The notes: generated by a model from the letters alone, not told the origin. A DNA stretch of 64,000 nucleotides from Piscinibacter sp. (GCA_017983795.1 JAGOAS010000005.1:1-64000); one strand, 5' to 3'. Counted from the first letter of the stretch, positions 48,810 through 58,575 are shown. A program made the numbers and translations.

Positions 48810-51047
48810 ATGCTGCGAAGCGGACTGATCGCACTCTGCGCGCTGATGCTTGCGTTGCCCCACGCGGCGATCGCGCAGGCCGCGCCCGCCGAGCGCCCGC
48901 GCGTCGGCCTGGTGCTCTCCGGCGGCGGCGCGCGCGGGCTCGCGCATGTCGGCGTGCTCAAGCTGCTGGAGCGCGAGCACGTGCCGGTCGACGTGATCAC
49001 CGGCACCTCGATGGGCGCGATCATCGGCGGCCTGTACGCGAGCGGCATGAGCGCGGCGCAGCTCGAAGCGGAGCTGCTCAAGGTCGACTGGGGCAGCGTA
49101 TTCGCCAGCCGTGTCGACCGCCAGCTGCTCTCGCAGCGGCGCAAGGAGGAGGATTTCGAGATCTCGCCCGTGATCGAGATCGGCATGCACGAGGGCGAGC
49201 TGCGCGCGCCGCTGGGCGCGCTCTCCGGCCGCGGCCTCGAGACGCTGCTGCGCCGCTACACGCTGCCGGTGCGCGATGTGCGCAATTTCGATGCGCTGCC
49301 CATCCCGTTCCGCGCACTCGCCACCGACATGGAAAGCGGCAAGCCGGTGGTGCTGTCGCAAGGCGACCTCGCGCTCGCGCTGCGCTCGAGCATGAGCGTG
49401 CCCGGCGTATTCGCGCCCACCGAGGTCGACGGCCGCATCCTCGGCGACGGCGGCCTGGTCGACAACGTGCCGGTCGACGTCGCACGCGCCATGGGGGCCG
49501 AGGTGCTCATCGTCGTCAACATCGGCACGCCGATCGCCGGGCGCGAGACGCTCGGCTCGGTGGGCGGGCTGACGGCGCAGATGATCAACATCCTCACCGA
49601 GCAGAACGTGCAGCGCAGCCTCGCCTCGCTGGGCGCGAAGGACGTGCTGATCGCGCCCGACCTGGGCAAGCTCACATCCTCCGACTTCGAGCGCACGCGC
49701 GAGCTGATCGCCGCCGGCGAGCACGGCAGCGAGCCGCTGGCGGCGCGGCTCGCCGCGCTCGCGCTGCCCGAAGCCGCCTATGCGCAGTGGCGCGCCGCCC
49801 GGCCGCAGCCCGGCAAGCCGGAGGCGACGGTCGCGTTCATCCGCTTCGAGGGCACGGAGCTGACCAACCCGCAGCGCTTCGCAGCCCAGCTCGAATCCCG
49901 GCCGGGCCAGCCCTTCGATTCGACCAAGGCCGAGCGCGACGCGCGCCGGCTCGCGGCCAGCGGCGACTACCTGCGCGCCGACTACCTGCTCGTCTCCACC
50001 GCCGAGGGCGACGGTTTGGTGTTCGACCTCGAGGACAAGCCCTGGGGCCCGCACTACTTCCGCATCGGCCTCGACCTCGCGACCGACTTCCGCGGCGGCA
50101 GCGGCTTCAACGTCAAGATCAGCCACAACCGCCACTGGCTGGACGCCAACGGCAGCGAGTGGCGCAACCAGGTGCAGATCGGCGAGGTGCCGCGCTGGTA
50201 CACCGAGATCTACCACCCGCTGAACTGGACGCTGGGCCTGAGCAACGACTGGTTCGTGTCGGCCTACGCCGAGGCGCTGCGCCGCGACATCACGCGCTAC
50301 GACAACGACAGCGGCGCCGTCGTCAGCCTCTACAACCGCAAGAGCGGCACGCTCGGCATCGACCTCGGCCAGCCCTGGGCCGAACTCGGCGAGCTGCGAA
50401 TGGGCCTGACGCTGCACCTGGAACGCACCACGCCCGAGGTCATGACCACGGCCCTGGGCAGCGGCGATGGCCCGAGCACGGTGCGCGAGACCGGCCTGCG
50501 CGTCGCCGCGGTGGTCGACCAGCTCGACTTCGCCAACTTCCCGACGCGCGGCTACCGCTTCGATGCGGAAGCGGTCGGCGGGCGGCGCGGCCGCAGCGAG
50601 AGCAATGCGCGCGAGGACTTCACGCGCCTGGAGGCCGAGGGCACGCTGGCGCGCAGCTGGGGGCAGCACACGCTCAACCTCTACGCGCGCGTGCAACGCA
50701 CGCCGCAGGACAGCCTCAGCGCGCTCGGCCGCTACACGCTGGGCGGCTTCCACCAGCTCTCCGGCTACCGCAGCGGCCAGCTCGACGGCAACAGCGTGGT
50801 GTTCACGCGCCTGACCTGGTACCGCCGCTCGCTGACGGCGCCGGTATTCACGCGCGGCTTCTTCGTCGGCGCCACGCTGGAGGCCGGCAACGCCTGGGCG
50901 CGCTGGAGCGAGGTGCGCGCACGCGAGCTGCGCAGCGGCATGAGCGCCTTCCTCGGCGCCGACACCGGCCTCGGCCCGGTGTACTTCGGCCTGACCTACG
51001 CGCCGCAGGGCTCGGCGGGGCTGTACCTGTTCGTCGGCCGGCCCTGA
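48810..51047 (+). CDS. plpD: PlpD-like patatin phospholipase, type Vd autotransporter
   Basis: A secreted lipid hydrolase fused to its own transporter. The 745 residues have a signal peptide (1-23). The patatin domain carries oxyanion hole GGGARG (38-43), nucleophile Ser67 in GTSMG, and catalytic Asp213 in DGG. A single POTRA-like domain follows (about 310-390, starting ATVAFIRFEGTELTNPQRF), then a 16-strand barrel of the BamA/FhaC type to the C-terminus (ending in LYLFVGRP). This order is that of Pseudomonas PlpD (type V secretion, subtype d). Start ATG at 48810, eight bases after the DUF1631 stop. The patatin domain may be cleaved off after export. Confidence 0.92.
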   Translation: MLRSGLIALCALMLALPHAAIAQAAPAERPRVGLVLSGGGARGLAHVGVLKLLEREHVPVDVITGTSMGAIIGGLYASGMSAAQLEAELLKVDWGSVFASRVDRQLLSQRRKEEDFEISPVIEIGMHEGELRAPLGALSGRGLETLLRRYTLPVRDVRNFDALPIPFRALATDMESGKPVVLSQGDLALALRSSMSVPGVFAPTEVDGRILGDGGLVDNVPVDVARAMGAEVLIVVNIGTPIAGRETLGSVGGLTAQMINILTEQNVQRSLASLGAKDVLIAPDLGKLTSSDFERTRELIAAGEHGSEPLAARLAALALPEAAYAQWRAARPQPGKPEATVAFIRFEGTELTNPQRFAAQLESRPGQPFDSTKAERDARRLAASGDYLRADYLLVSTAEGDGLVFDLEDKPWGPHYFRIGLDLATDFRGGSGFNVKISHNRHWLDANGSEWRNQVQIGEVPRWYTEIYHPLNWTLGLSNDWFVSAYAEALRRDITRYDNDSGAVVSLYNRKSGTLGIDLGQPWAELGELRMGLTLHLERTTPEVMTTALGSGDGPSTVRETGLRVAAVVDQLDFANFPTRGYRFDAEAVGGRRGRSESNAREDFTRLEAEGTLARSWGQHTLNLYARVQRTPQDSLSALGRYTLGGFHQLSGYRSGQLDGNSVVFTRLTWYRRSLTAPVFTRGFFVGATLEAGNAWARWSEVRARELRSGMSAFLGADTGLGPVYFGLTYAPQGSAGLYLFVGRP

Positions 51048-51935
51048 TCAGGCCGCCAGCGCGCGCTCGATCTCCGCGGCCACCAGCGCCGGCCGCTCGT
51101 GCACGATCCAGTGCGTGGCGCCGGGCACGCGCGTCAGCGTCAGCTGCGGCACGAAGGCTTCGAGGCCGTCGAGCAAGGCCGGCGGCAAGGCGATGTCGGC
51201 CTCGGCCCAGACCACGTGCGTGGGCAGGCGCACCGTCACCGTGGCCGCGGGCAGCTGCAGCGAGTGGATCGCATCGCCGGGCCCGGTCGGCGGGCGCAGC
51301 GGCGAGGCGCGGTAGTAGTTGCAGGCGCCGGTGAGGCCGTGCCGCCACACGGCGCGGTAGCGCTCGCGCACCGACTCGGTCAGCCAGCTCGCGCCCATCA
51401 TCTCGAAGAAAGGCCACAGGCGCGCGAAGTCGTCCGCGGCGAGCAGCGCCTCCGCGTCGGGGCGGCAGAGGAAGTTCATGTAGGCGCTCGCCGCCTGCTG
51501 CGCCGGGCTGTCGCGCAACTCGCGCAGGAAGGGCGCGGGGTGCGGCGAATTCACGATCACCAGGCGCTCGAGCAGTTCGGGATGCTGCGCCGCCAGCGAC
51601 CAGGCCACCGCACCGCCCCAGTCGTGCGCCACCAGCGCGGCGGCGCGGCCGCCCTGGGCGGCGATGAGCGCGCGGATATCGGCCACCAGGTGCTTGGCGC
51701 GATAGGCCTCCACCTCCACCGGCGACGACGAGCGCTCGAAGCCGCGCAGGTTGGGCGCGATGCAGCGGTAGTGCGGCGCGAAGTGGGCGAGCAGTTCGTC
51801 CCAGACGAAGGCGCCTTCCGGAAAGCCGTGCAGGAAGACGAGCAGCGGCGCACCCGGCGCACCGGCGGCGCGGCAGCTGAGCGTGATGCCGTGCGGCAGC
51901 GCCAGATCGAAGGTCTCGATCGTGCCCGGATTCAT
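51048..51935 (-). CDS. Alpha/beta hydrolase, epoxide hydrolase or haloacetate dehalogenase type
   Basis: A 295-residue cytoplasmic alpha/beta hydrolase. HGFPEGAFVWDELLAHF holds the oxyanion HGFP motif. The nucleophile is Asp in VAHDWGGAVAW (an Asp nucleophile marks the epoxide hydrolase/haloalkane dehalogenase branch, not the Ser esterases). The catalytic His lies in GATHWIVHERP. The acidic member is probably in the segment VVWAEADIALPP. Cap-domain helices (residues about 140-215) hold Tyr and Trp. Substrate cannot be told from sequence. The ATG overlaps the engB stop (ATGA). Confidence 0.85.
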   Translation of the reverse strand: MNPGTIETFDLALPHGITLSCRAAGAPGAPLLVFLHGFPEGAFVWDELLAHFAPHYRCIAPNLRGFERSSSPVEVEAYRAKHLVADIRALIAAQGGRAAALVAHDWGGAVAWSLAAQHPELLERLVIVNSPHPAPFLRELRDSPAQQAASAYMNFLCRPDAEALLAADDFARLWPFFEMMGASWLTESVRERYRAVWRHGLTGACNYYRASPLRPPTGPGDAIHSLQLPAATVTVRLPTHVVWAEADIALPPALLDGLEAFVPQLTLTRVPGATHWIVHERPALVAAEIERALAA

Positions 51936-52636
51936 GCCGCCGGCGCCCTCTCCACCCAGCTGCGCAGCAGCACGGCCGCGTCGTCGACGCCGCGCCGCTT
52001 CAGCGCCGAGAACAGCGTGATGCCGATGTCGGATTCTTCGGTGCTGCGCGCGCCGAGCGTGTCCTGGCAGGCGGCGAGCGCCTGGTCGGCTTCGCGGCGG
52101 TTGAGCTTGTCGGCCTTGGTCAGCAGCACCAGCAGCTTCACCGCGCCGTTGGCCAGGCGCGGGGCGACGAAGTCGAGCAGTTGCAGATCCAGATCGGTGA
52201 AGCCGAGGCGCGAGTCGACCATCAGCACCACGCCGGCCAGGCTGCGCCGCAGCTCGAGGTAATCGGCCATCACCTGCTGCCAGCGCGATTTGGCATCGCG
52301 CGACACGGCGGCGTAGCCGTAGCCCGGCAGGTCGGCGAAGAGCGCATCGGGCGCGTCCTTCGGGCCGAGCGCGAACAGGTTGATGTGCTGGGTGCGGCCT
52401 GGCGTCTTCGAGGCGAAGGCCAGGCGTTTCTGCTGCGTCAGCGTGTTGATCGCCGTGGACTTGCCGGCGTTGGAACGCCCCACGAAAGCGATCTCCGGCA
52501 GCTCGGTGGGCGGCAGTTGATCGAGCCGGCTGGCGGTGGTGAGGAAGCGCGCCGTGTGCGCCCAGGCGAGGGCGCGGCGGGCGGGTTTGTCGGCGTCCTG
52601 GGAGGCCGTCGGGGAAGCGTGTTTGTCGTCGGCCAT
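51932..52636 (-). CDS. engB: Ribosome biogenesis GTPase YihA/EngB
   Basis: GTPase needed for assembly of the large ribosomal subunit. The 234 residues include G1 GRSNAGKSTAIN, G3 DLPGYG, G4 TKADK and the family signatures FASKTPGRTQHINLF and DSRLGFTDLDLQLL. The N-terminal 25 residues are a charged extension. It is divergent from the cytochrome c4 gene, 59 bases apart. Confidence 0.96.
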   Translation of the reverse strand: MADDKHASPTASQDADKPARRALAWAHTARFLTTASRLDQLPPTELPEIAFVGRSNAGKSTAINTLTQQKRLAFASKTPGRTQHINLFALGPKDAPDALFADLPGYGYAAVSRDAKSRWQQVMADYLELRRSLAGVVLMVDSRLGFTDLDLQLLDFVAPRLANGAVKLLVLLTKADKLNRREADQALAACQDTLGARSTEESDIGITLFSALKRRGVDDAAVLLRSWVERAPAA

Positions 52637-52658
52637 GGGTCGTCCTGGCGGCCATTGT

Positions 52659-52664
52659 AAAATC
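52659..52664 (+). promoter_or_regulatory. -10 box of cytochrome c4 gene
   Basis: TAAAAT with TG directly upstream, 31 bases before the ATG at 52696, in the short divergent gap with engB. Confidence 0.45.
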
Positions 52665-52695
52665 TACGGGTTTTGCACCAGCACACACCCCGAAC

Positions 52696-53337
52696 ATGAA
52701 AGCTGCCGTCGCCCTGCTGTCCAGTCTGATGTCCGGCCTGCTGGCCGCCACCCTGGCCCTTCCGGCCGCAGCGACGGAAGCCGCTGCCCCCGCCAAACCC
52801 GACCTGGCCAAGGGTGAAGCCACCGCCAGCGGCGTGTGCGTCGCCTGCCACAGCTTCGATGGCTCGCGCGGTGCGCCGGCCAACCCGATCCTGGCCGGCC
52901 AGCACCCCGAGTACCTCGCCAAGCAACTCACCGAGTTCAAGTCCGGCAAGCGCGCCAACCCGGTGATGCAGGGCATGGCCGCCACGCTGGCGACCGATGC
53001 CGACGTCAAGAACGTCGCTGCCTTCTACGCCGCCAAGAGCGCCAAGGCCGGCTTCGCCACCAACAAGGCCACCGTGGCGCAGGGCGAGAAGATCTGGCGC
53101 GGCGGCATCGCCGAGCGCAAGGTGCCGGCCTGCTCCGGCTGCCATGGCCCGTCGGGCGCCGGCATGCCCTCGCAGTACCCGCGCCTGGCCGGCCAGCACG
53201 CCTCCTACACCGAGGCGCAGCTGCTCGCCTTCCGCGACGGCACGCGCAAGAACAACGCCCAGATGACGGGCGTGGCCGCCGGCATGTCCGAGGCGGACAT
53301 CAAGGCCGTGGCCGATTACGTCGCCGGCCTGCACTGA
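52696..53337 (+). CDS. Cytochrome c4 (di-heme)
   Basis: Periplasmic electron carrier with two heme c groups, usually supplying terminal oxidases. The 213 residues have a signal peptide (about 1-26, ending AAATEA) and two CxxCH sites: CVACH at 48-52 and CSGCH at 146-150. The matching axial Met residues lie in NPVMQGMA and AQMTGVA. The two halves resemble each other, as in the c4 family. A strong terminator follows. Confidence 0.93.
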   Translation: MKAAVALLSSLMSGLLAATLALPAAATEAAAPAKPDLAKGEATASGVCVACHSFDGSRGAPANPILAGQHPEYLAKQLTEFKSGKRANPVMQGMAATLATDADVKNVAAFYAAKSAKAGFATNKATVAQGEKIWRGGIAERKVPACSGCHGPSGAGMPSQYPRLAGQHASYTEAQLLAFRDGTRKNNAQMTGVAAGMSEADIKAVADYVAGLH

Positions 53338-53358
53338 AGCGCGCTGCTCGCGTGAACG

Positions 53359-53385
53359 AAGGCCGGCCTCGCGCCGGCCTTTTTC
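53359..53385 (+). terminator. Intrinsic terminator of cytochrome c4
   Basis: AAGGCCGGC, short loop, GCCGGCCTT followed by five T. It lies 21 bases after the stop. Confidence 0.92.
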
Positions 53386-53451
53386 GTGGCGCCTGTAACC
53401 CTTGCCGGGGCTGCGTCGTATAGTGCTTCGACACCCCCTCGAAGCCCCGCC

Positions 53452-53787
53452 ATGCCCTTTGTCCGACGCACCGCCGACGGCCGCATCGAAAGCCTGCATC
53501 GCTACGCGGTGGAGGGCGCCGAGTTCCTCGACGACGAGCATCCCGACGTGCAGGCCTTCGTGGGCAACGACGCGGCGACGCGCGAGGATTTCAGCCGGCT
53601 CGACGCCGACTTCGTGCGCGTGATCGAGGACGTGATCGACACGCTGATCGTCAAGAACGTCATCAACATCACCGATCTGCCCGAGCAGGCCCAGGCCAAG
53701 CTGTTCGCGCGCAAGAGCTTCCGCGAGCGCGTCTCGAAGAGCTCGCTTCGCCTCTTCGAGCCCACGGATTTCGGCGACGTGATCTGA
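53452..53787 (+). CDS. Conserved hypothetical protein upstream of msrP
   Basis: A 111-residue acidic protein: [18 protein letters not shown] at the start, then helices around [41 protein letters not shown]. No signal peptide or membrane segment. I recall this family sometimes labelled tryptophan-synthase-beta-like in databases; nothing here supports that activity. It precedes msrP by seven bases. Function unknown. Confidence 0.75.
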   Translation: MPFVRRTADGRIESLHRYAVEGAEFLDDEHPDVQAFVGNDAATREDFSRLDADFVRVIEDVIDTLIVKNVINITDLPEQAQAKLFARKSFRERVSKSSLRLFEPTDFGDVI

Positions 53788-53794
53788 TCGCGCC

Positions 53795-54787
<993 letters not shown>

Positions 54788-54789
54788 CG

Positions 54790-55437
54790 GTGGCACGCTC
54801 CCCGCTGCTGCATCCGGCGGCCAAGCCGCTTCTGTTCGCCGCCGGCCTGCTGCCCTTCGTGTGGCTGTTCTACGCCGCTGCGGCCGATCGCCTGGGTGCG
54901 AATCCGGCCGAGGCGCTGATTCGATCCACCGGCGACTGGACGCTGCGCCTGCTGTGCCTCACGCTGGCCGTGACGCCGCTGCGGGTGCTGGCGAACCAGC
55001 CCGCGCTGGCGCGCTTTCGCCGCATGCTGGGGCTGTTCGCGTTCTTCTACGCGCTGCTGCACTTCCTCGCCTACGCCTGGCTGGACATGGGCTTCGATGC
55101 AGCGGTAATCGCCCGCGACATCCCCAAGCGCCCGTTCGCGCTGGTCGGCTTCCTCGCGCTGCTGCTGATGCTGCCGCTGGCCGCCACCTCGTTCAACCGC
55201 GCCATCCGCGCGCTCGGTGCGGCACGCTGGCGGGCGCTGCATCGTGCGATCTACGCGATCGCCGTGTTGGCGATCCTGCACTTCTTCTGGATGCGCGCCG
55301 GCAAGCACGACTTCGCCGAGGTGGCGGTGTATGCCGCGATCGTCGCGGCGCTGCTCGGCTGGCGCGCGCTGCGCCTCAGGCGGTTGCGGCAGGCAGGGCA
55401 GCCGGTGCCGGCGCCGACGGGAGCAGCAGCTCGTTGA
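54790..55437 (+). CDS. msrQ: Heme-binding membrane subunit MsrQ
   Basis: Inner-membrane b-type cytochrome that passes electrons to MsrP. The 215 residues include about six hydrophobic segments and conserved His residues in FYALLHFLAY, RALHRAIYAIAVLAILHF. It starts with GTG at 54790. The last 62 bases overlap the convergent mlaB gene; the C-terminal tail beyond LRLRRLRQ is probably disordered. Confidence 0.93.
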   Translation: MARSPLLHPAAKPLLFAAGLLPFVWLFYAAAADRLGANPAEALIRSTGDWTLRLLCLTLAVTPLRVLANQPALARFRRMLGLFAFFYALLHFLAYAWLDMGFDAAVIARDIPKRPFALVGFLALLLMLPLAATSFNRAIRALGAARWRALHRAIYAIAVLAILHFFWMRAGKHDFAEVAVYAAIVAALLGWRALRLRRLRQAGQPVPAPTGAAAR

Positions 55438-55681
55438 CGCCGTACAGCGCGGCCAGCGCCGAGAGCTTCTCGGGCGCGTTGCGCACGCCGAAGGGCCGGC
55501 CGAAGGCCAGCGCGAGCCGGCGGCACTCGAGCAGCACCGCCAGCGCCGCGGTGTCGAACTGCTGCAGCGGCGAGGCGTCGACGAGCACCTCGCCGTCGCG
55601 CTCGCCCTGCAGCGCCTGCGAGAGCAGGCGCAGGGTGTCACGCGATTCGCGCAGCGTCAGGGTGGCGGGCAGCAGCAACAT
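55376..55681 (-). CDS. mlaB: MlaB, STAS-domain protein
   Basis: Cytoplasmic STAS subunit of the MlaFEDB phospholipid transporter, needed for MlaF function. The 101 residues contain VLVDASPLQQFDTAALAVLLECRR, the STAS core with a Thr at the phosphosite region. The ATG at 55681 (MLLLPATLTLRESR) matches family N-termini better than the GTG at 55711. The last gene of the mla operon; its 3' end overlaps msrQ by 62 bases on the opposite strand. A hairpin repeat separates it from mlaC. Confidence 0.85.
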   Translation of the reverse strand: MLLLPATLTLRESRDTLRLLSQALQGERDGEVLVDASPLQQFDTAALAVLLECRRLALAFGRPFGVRNAPEKLSALAALYGVNELLLPSAPAPAALPAATA

Positions 55682-55712
55682 CTCAGTGGCGCCCGGCCGT
55701 TCCGAAGCCACT

Positions 55713-55757
55713 GAGCGCCCCCTCGGGGGGCAGCGAACGAAGTGAGCTTGGGGGTTT
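55713..55757 (-). repeat. Intergenic hairpin repeat in the mla operon
   Basis: The core GCCCCC-TCG-GGGGGC stem (55717-55731) is flanked by GAGC and AGCGAACGAAGTGAGC, then TTGGGGG. I recall the same GAACGAAGTGAGCTTGGGGG phrase as a dispersed repeat in related Burkholderiales genomes; only one copy was seen here. It lies between the mlaC stop and mlaB. Confidence 0.5.
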
Positions 55758-55774
55758 CATTTCGCGCCCTGGCC

Positions 55775-56410
55775 TCAGGACTTCGTGCCGTTGGCCGCGG
55801 CGCTCTTGTTGCGCTCGGCCAGCTTGGCGATCAGGCCGTCGATGCCGTTGGCGCCGATCTCCTGCGCGAAGCTGCTGGTGTAGTTCTGCACCAGCCACAC
55901 GCCCAGCACGTTGACGTCGTAGATCTTCCAGCCGTCGTCCTTCTTCTCGAGGCGGTAGTCGAGCTGGATCGGGTCGCCCTTGCCGCGCACCTCGGTGCGC
56001 ACCACCACGTCCTTGTCGTCCGGGCCGGCACGCATGGGCTTGAGTTGCACGCTCTGGTCCTTCACCTGCGACAGCGCGCCGGAATAGGTGCGCACCAGCA
56101 GCACCTTGAACTCTTCCTGCAGGCGCTTCTGCTGCTCGGGCGTGGCCTGGCGCCAGTAGCGGCCGACGGCCGAGGCCGTCATGCGCTGGAAGTTCACGTA
56201 GGGCATGACCTTGGCGTCGACCAGCGCGGTGATCTTCTGCACGTCGCCGGCCTGGATGGACTTGTCGGCCTTGATGGTGTCGAGCACGTCGGTCGACACC
56301 TCCTTGATCAGCTGGTCGGGCGCCTTGGCGGCGTCGTTCGCACGCGCGACGCCGAGGCCCAGCGCCATCGCGGCGGCGGCCAGCCAGGTGGTGATTCGCA
56401 TCGAGAGCAT
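55775..56410 (-). CDS. mlaC: MlaC, periplasmic phospholipid carrier
   Basis: Shuttles phospholipids between outer-membrane MlaA and the inner-membrane MlaFEDB complex. The 211 residues have a signal peptide (1-24, ending VARAN) and the family segments VMPYVNFQRMTASAVGRYWRQAT and DDGWKIYDVNVLGVWLVQNY. The ATG at 56410 has AAAGGAAA upstream. Confidence 0.94.
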   Translation of the reverse strand: MLSMRITTWLAAAAMALGLGVARANDAAKAPDQLIKEVSTDVLDTIKADKSIQAGDVQKITALVDAKVMPYVNFQRMTASAVGRYWRQATPEQQKRLQEEFKVLLVRTYSGALSQVKDQSVQLKPMRAGPDDKDVVVRTEVRGKGDPIQLDYRLEKKDDGWKIYDVNVLGVWLVQNYTSSFAQEIGANGIDGLIAKLAERNKSAAANGTKS

Positions 56411-56518
56411 GTTCGTTTCCTTTCTGTGGCGCCTCGCGAGGCCCCGCTGTTCAGAGCCGGGCAGGGCCGCGAGGTTCACTGCCATGGTGTGCCTTAACGT
56501 TTCGCAACGCCTTGTGGT

Positions 56519-57292
56519 TCACCGCGGCGCCGATGCGGCCGGCGCCATGGCCGGCGCGGCCGGATCGTCGCCCGCGGTGGGATCTTCCGGCGGCGGCTCG
56601 TAGCCGTCGGACACCAGGCTGCGGCGGCGCTGCAGGTAGGCGTCGCGGACGAAGGTGTACTTGTCCAGCGCGATGTCGTCGAGCACGCGCGTCGCACCGA
56701 GCAGGTTGGCGCGCGTGTTGACCGCGTTCAGCGCGGTCAGGCTGTAGCGGATCGCGCCGTCGTTGATCACCGTCGCCGGCGAGGCGGCGATGTCCATCGG
56801 CAGGCCGATCGAGTCGCGCACGCTCGAGGGCCCGAAGAACGGCCACACGATGTAGGCGCCGGTGCCCATGCCCCAGACGCCCAGCGTCTGGCCGAAGTCC
56901 TCGCGCGTCTTCTCCAGCCCGACCTCGGTGGCCACGTCGAGCACGCCGCCCAGGCCGAATACGGTGTTGGTGCCCACGCGCATGACGTCGTAGACGCCCG
57001 CCGTGCCCTTGCCCTGCAGGAAGTTGTTGATCGCCGACCAGGCATCGGCGAAGTTGCCGAAGAAGTTGTCGACGCCGCGCCGCACCAGCTCGGGCACGAT
57101 GTTCGAGTAGGCCGTGGCGACCGGCTTGAGCAGCTTCTCGTCGAGCGCCTCGTTGAAGGAGAACACCTTGCGGTTCCAGTTCTCCCACGGATCGAGCTTC
57201 GCGCCCGGCCCGCCGCGCACGTCGTTGAGCGTGGTCGCGCAGCCGGCCAGCAGCATGCCGGCCAGCGCGAGCGCGACGCCGGCTCGTTTCAC
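56519..57292 (-). CDS. mlaA: MlaA/VacJ outer-membrane lipoprotein
   Basis: Removes misplaced phospholipids from the outer leaflet. The 257 residues start with a lipobox signal (LLAGC, Cys18). DPWENWNRKVFSFNEALDE and the donut-forming helical region follow, with GVWGMGTGAYIVWPFFGPSSVRD as family signature. The proline-rich C-terminal end is variable. The gene sits inside the mla operon, between mlaD (overlapping start by four bases) and mlaC; in E. coli it lies elsewhere. Confidence 0.95.
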   Translation of the reverse strand: MKRAGVALALAGMLLAGCATTLNDVRGGPGAKLDPWENWNRKVFSFNEALDEKLLKPVATAYSNIVPELVRRGVDNFFGNFADAWSAINNFLQGKGTAGVYDVMRVGTNTVFGLGGVLDVATEVGLEKTREDFGQTLGVWGMGTGAYIVWPFFGPSSVRDSIGLPMDIAASPATVINDGAIRYSLTALNAVNTRANLLGATRVLDDIALDKYTFVRDAYLQRRRSLVSDGYEPPPEDPTAGDDPAAPAMAPAASAPR

Positions 57293-57774
57293 TTCTTGGC
57301 CCCCCCGTTGCCGCCCCCGGCGTCGGCGGCCTTGTTGAAGAGGAACTGGCTGATCAGGCTCTCCAGCACCACCGCCGACTGCGTCTGCGCGATGGTGTCG
57401 CCGGCCGCGAAGTTCTTCTCGTCGGCGCCCGGCTCCAGGCCGATGTACTGGTCGCCCAGCAGCCCGGCGGTGAGGATGCGCGCCTGCGAGTCCTTCGGGA
57501 ACTGCACGCCCTTCTCGATCTCCAGCCGCACCACGCCCTGGTAGGTCTTGGCGTCCAGCGTGATCGAGGCAACGCGCCCGACTGTCACGCCGGCGCTGCG
57601 CACCGCGGCGCGCGGCTTCAGGCCGCCGATGTTGTCGAACTTGGCCGTCAGCGTGTAGGTGTCGCCGCCGCCGAAGCTGGTCAGGTTGGCCGCCTTCAGC
57701 GCGAGAAACACCAGCCCGGCCACGCCCAGCAGCACGAACAGCCCCACCAGCGTTTCGATGCCCTTCTTGCCCAT
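57289..57774 (-). CDS. mlaD: MlaD, MCE-domain protein
   Basis: Membrane-anchored hexameric ring that connects MlaFE to MlaC. The 161 residues have one N-terminal membrane helix (LVGLFVLLGVAGLVFLALKA) and one MCE domain (KFDNIGGLKPRAAVRSAGVTVGRV). The tail includes SAVVLESLISQFLFN. It starts 21 bases after mlaE. Confidence 0.95.
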   Translation of the reverse strand: MGKKGIETLVGLFVLLGVAGLVFLALKAANLTSFGGGDTYTLTAKFDNIGGLKPRAAVRSAGVTVGRVASITLDAKTYQGVVRLEIEKGVQFPKDSQARILTAGLLGDQYIGLEPGADEKNFAAGDTIAQTQSAVVLESLISQFLFNKAADAGGGNGGAKK

Positions 57775-57795
57775 CTCGAGATTCCCTTCTTCGTG

Positions 57796-58575
57796 CTACG
57801 GCGTCGAGAACATCAGCGCCGTGAGGATGAAGTCCATGCCCAGCACCGCCAGCGACGAGATCACCACGGTGCGCGTCGTCGCGTACGCCACGCCCTCGGG
57901 CGTGGCGTCGGTCTCGTGGCCCTGGTAGAGGGCGACGAAGGTGCAGATCACGCCGAACACCGCGCTCTTGACGATGCCGTTGCCGACGTCGCGCCAGACG
58001 TCGACCTTGGCCTGCATGATCGACCAGAAGTTGCCCGCGTCGACGCCGATCAGCAGCACCGCGACCACGTAGGCGCCGAGGATGCCGATGGCCGAGAACA
58101 GGATCGCCAGGATCGGCATCGAGACGATGCCGGCGATGAAGCGCGGGCCCATCACGCGCTCCTTCGGGTCGATCGCCATCATCTCCATCGCGGCGAGCTG
58201 CTCGCCGGCCTTCATCAGGCCGATCTCGGCCGTCAGCGAGGTGCCGGCGCGGCCGGCGAAGAGCAGCGCCGTCACCACCGGGCCGAGCTCGCGCACCAGC
58301 GCGAGGTTGACGATCAGGCCGAGCGATTCGGTGGCGCCGTAGGTGACCAGCGCGTAGTACATCTGCAGCGCGAGCACGAAGCCCACCGCGAGGCCGGACG
58401 ACAGGATGATCACCAGCGAGAGGTTGCCCACCGCGTGGATCTGCGCGACGACGAGGCCGAAGCGGCGCATCGCCACCGGCAGCGCGCGCAGCAGCTCGAG
58501 CGCGAAGAAGGCGGCGTGGCCGAAGGCCTGCAGCACCCTCAGCGCGCGCGCGCCGATCAGGGCGAGGAAGTTCAT
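57796..58575 (-). CDS. mlaE: MlaE, permease
   Basis: Integral membrane permease of the phospholipid transporter. The 259 residues carry five to six membrane segments and the family motif LVRELGPVVTALLFAGRAGTSLTAEIG, with MKAGEQLAAMEMMAIDP. The ATG overlaps the mlaF stop (ATGA). Confidence 0.95.
   Translation of the reverse strand: MNFLALIGARALRVLQAFGHAAFFALELLRALPVAMRRFGLVVAQIHAVGNLSLVIILSSGLAVGFVLALQMYYALVTYGATESLGLIVNLALVRELGPVVTALLFAGRAGTSLTAEIGLMKAGEQLAAMEMMAIDPKERVMGPRFIAGIVSMPILAILFSAIGILGAYVVAVLLIGVDAGNFWSIMQAKVDVWRDVGNGIVKSAVFGVICTFVALYQGHETDATPEGVAYATTRTVVISSLAVLGMDFILTALMFSTP

Noticed and set aside
55682..55711. GTG start for mlaB ten codons upstream
   Set aside because: The ATG at 55681 gives an N-terminus like other MlaB proteins; the extension runs into the intergenic hairpin repeat.
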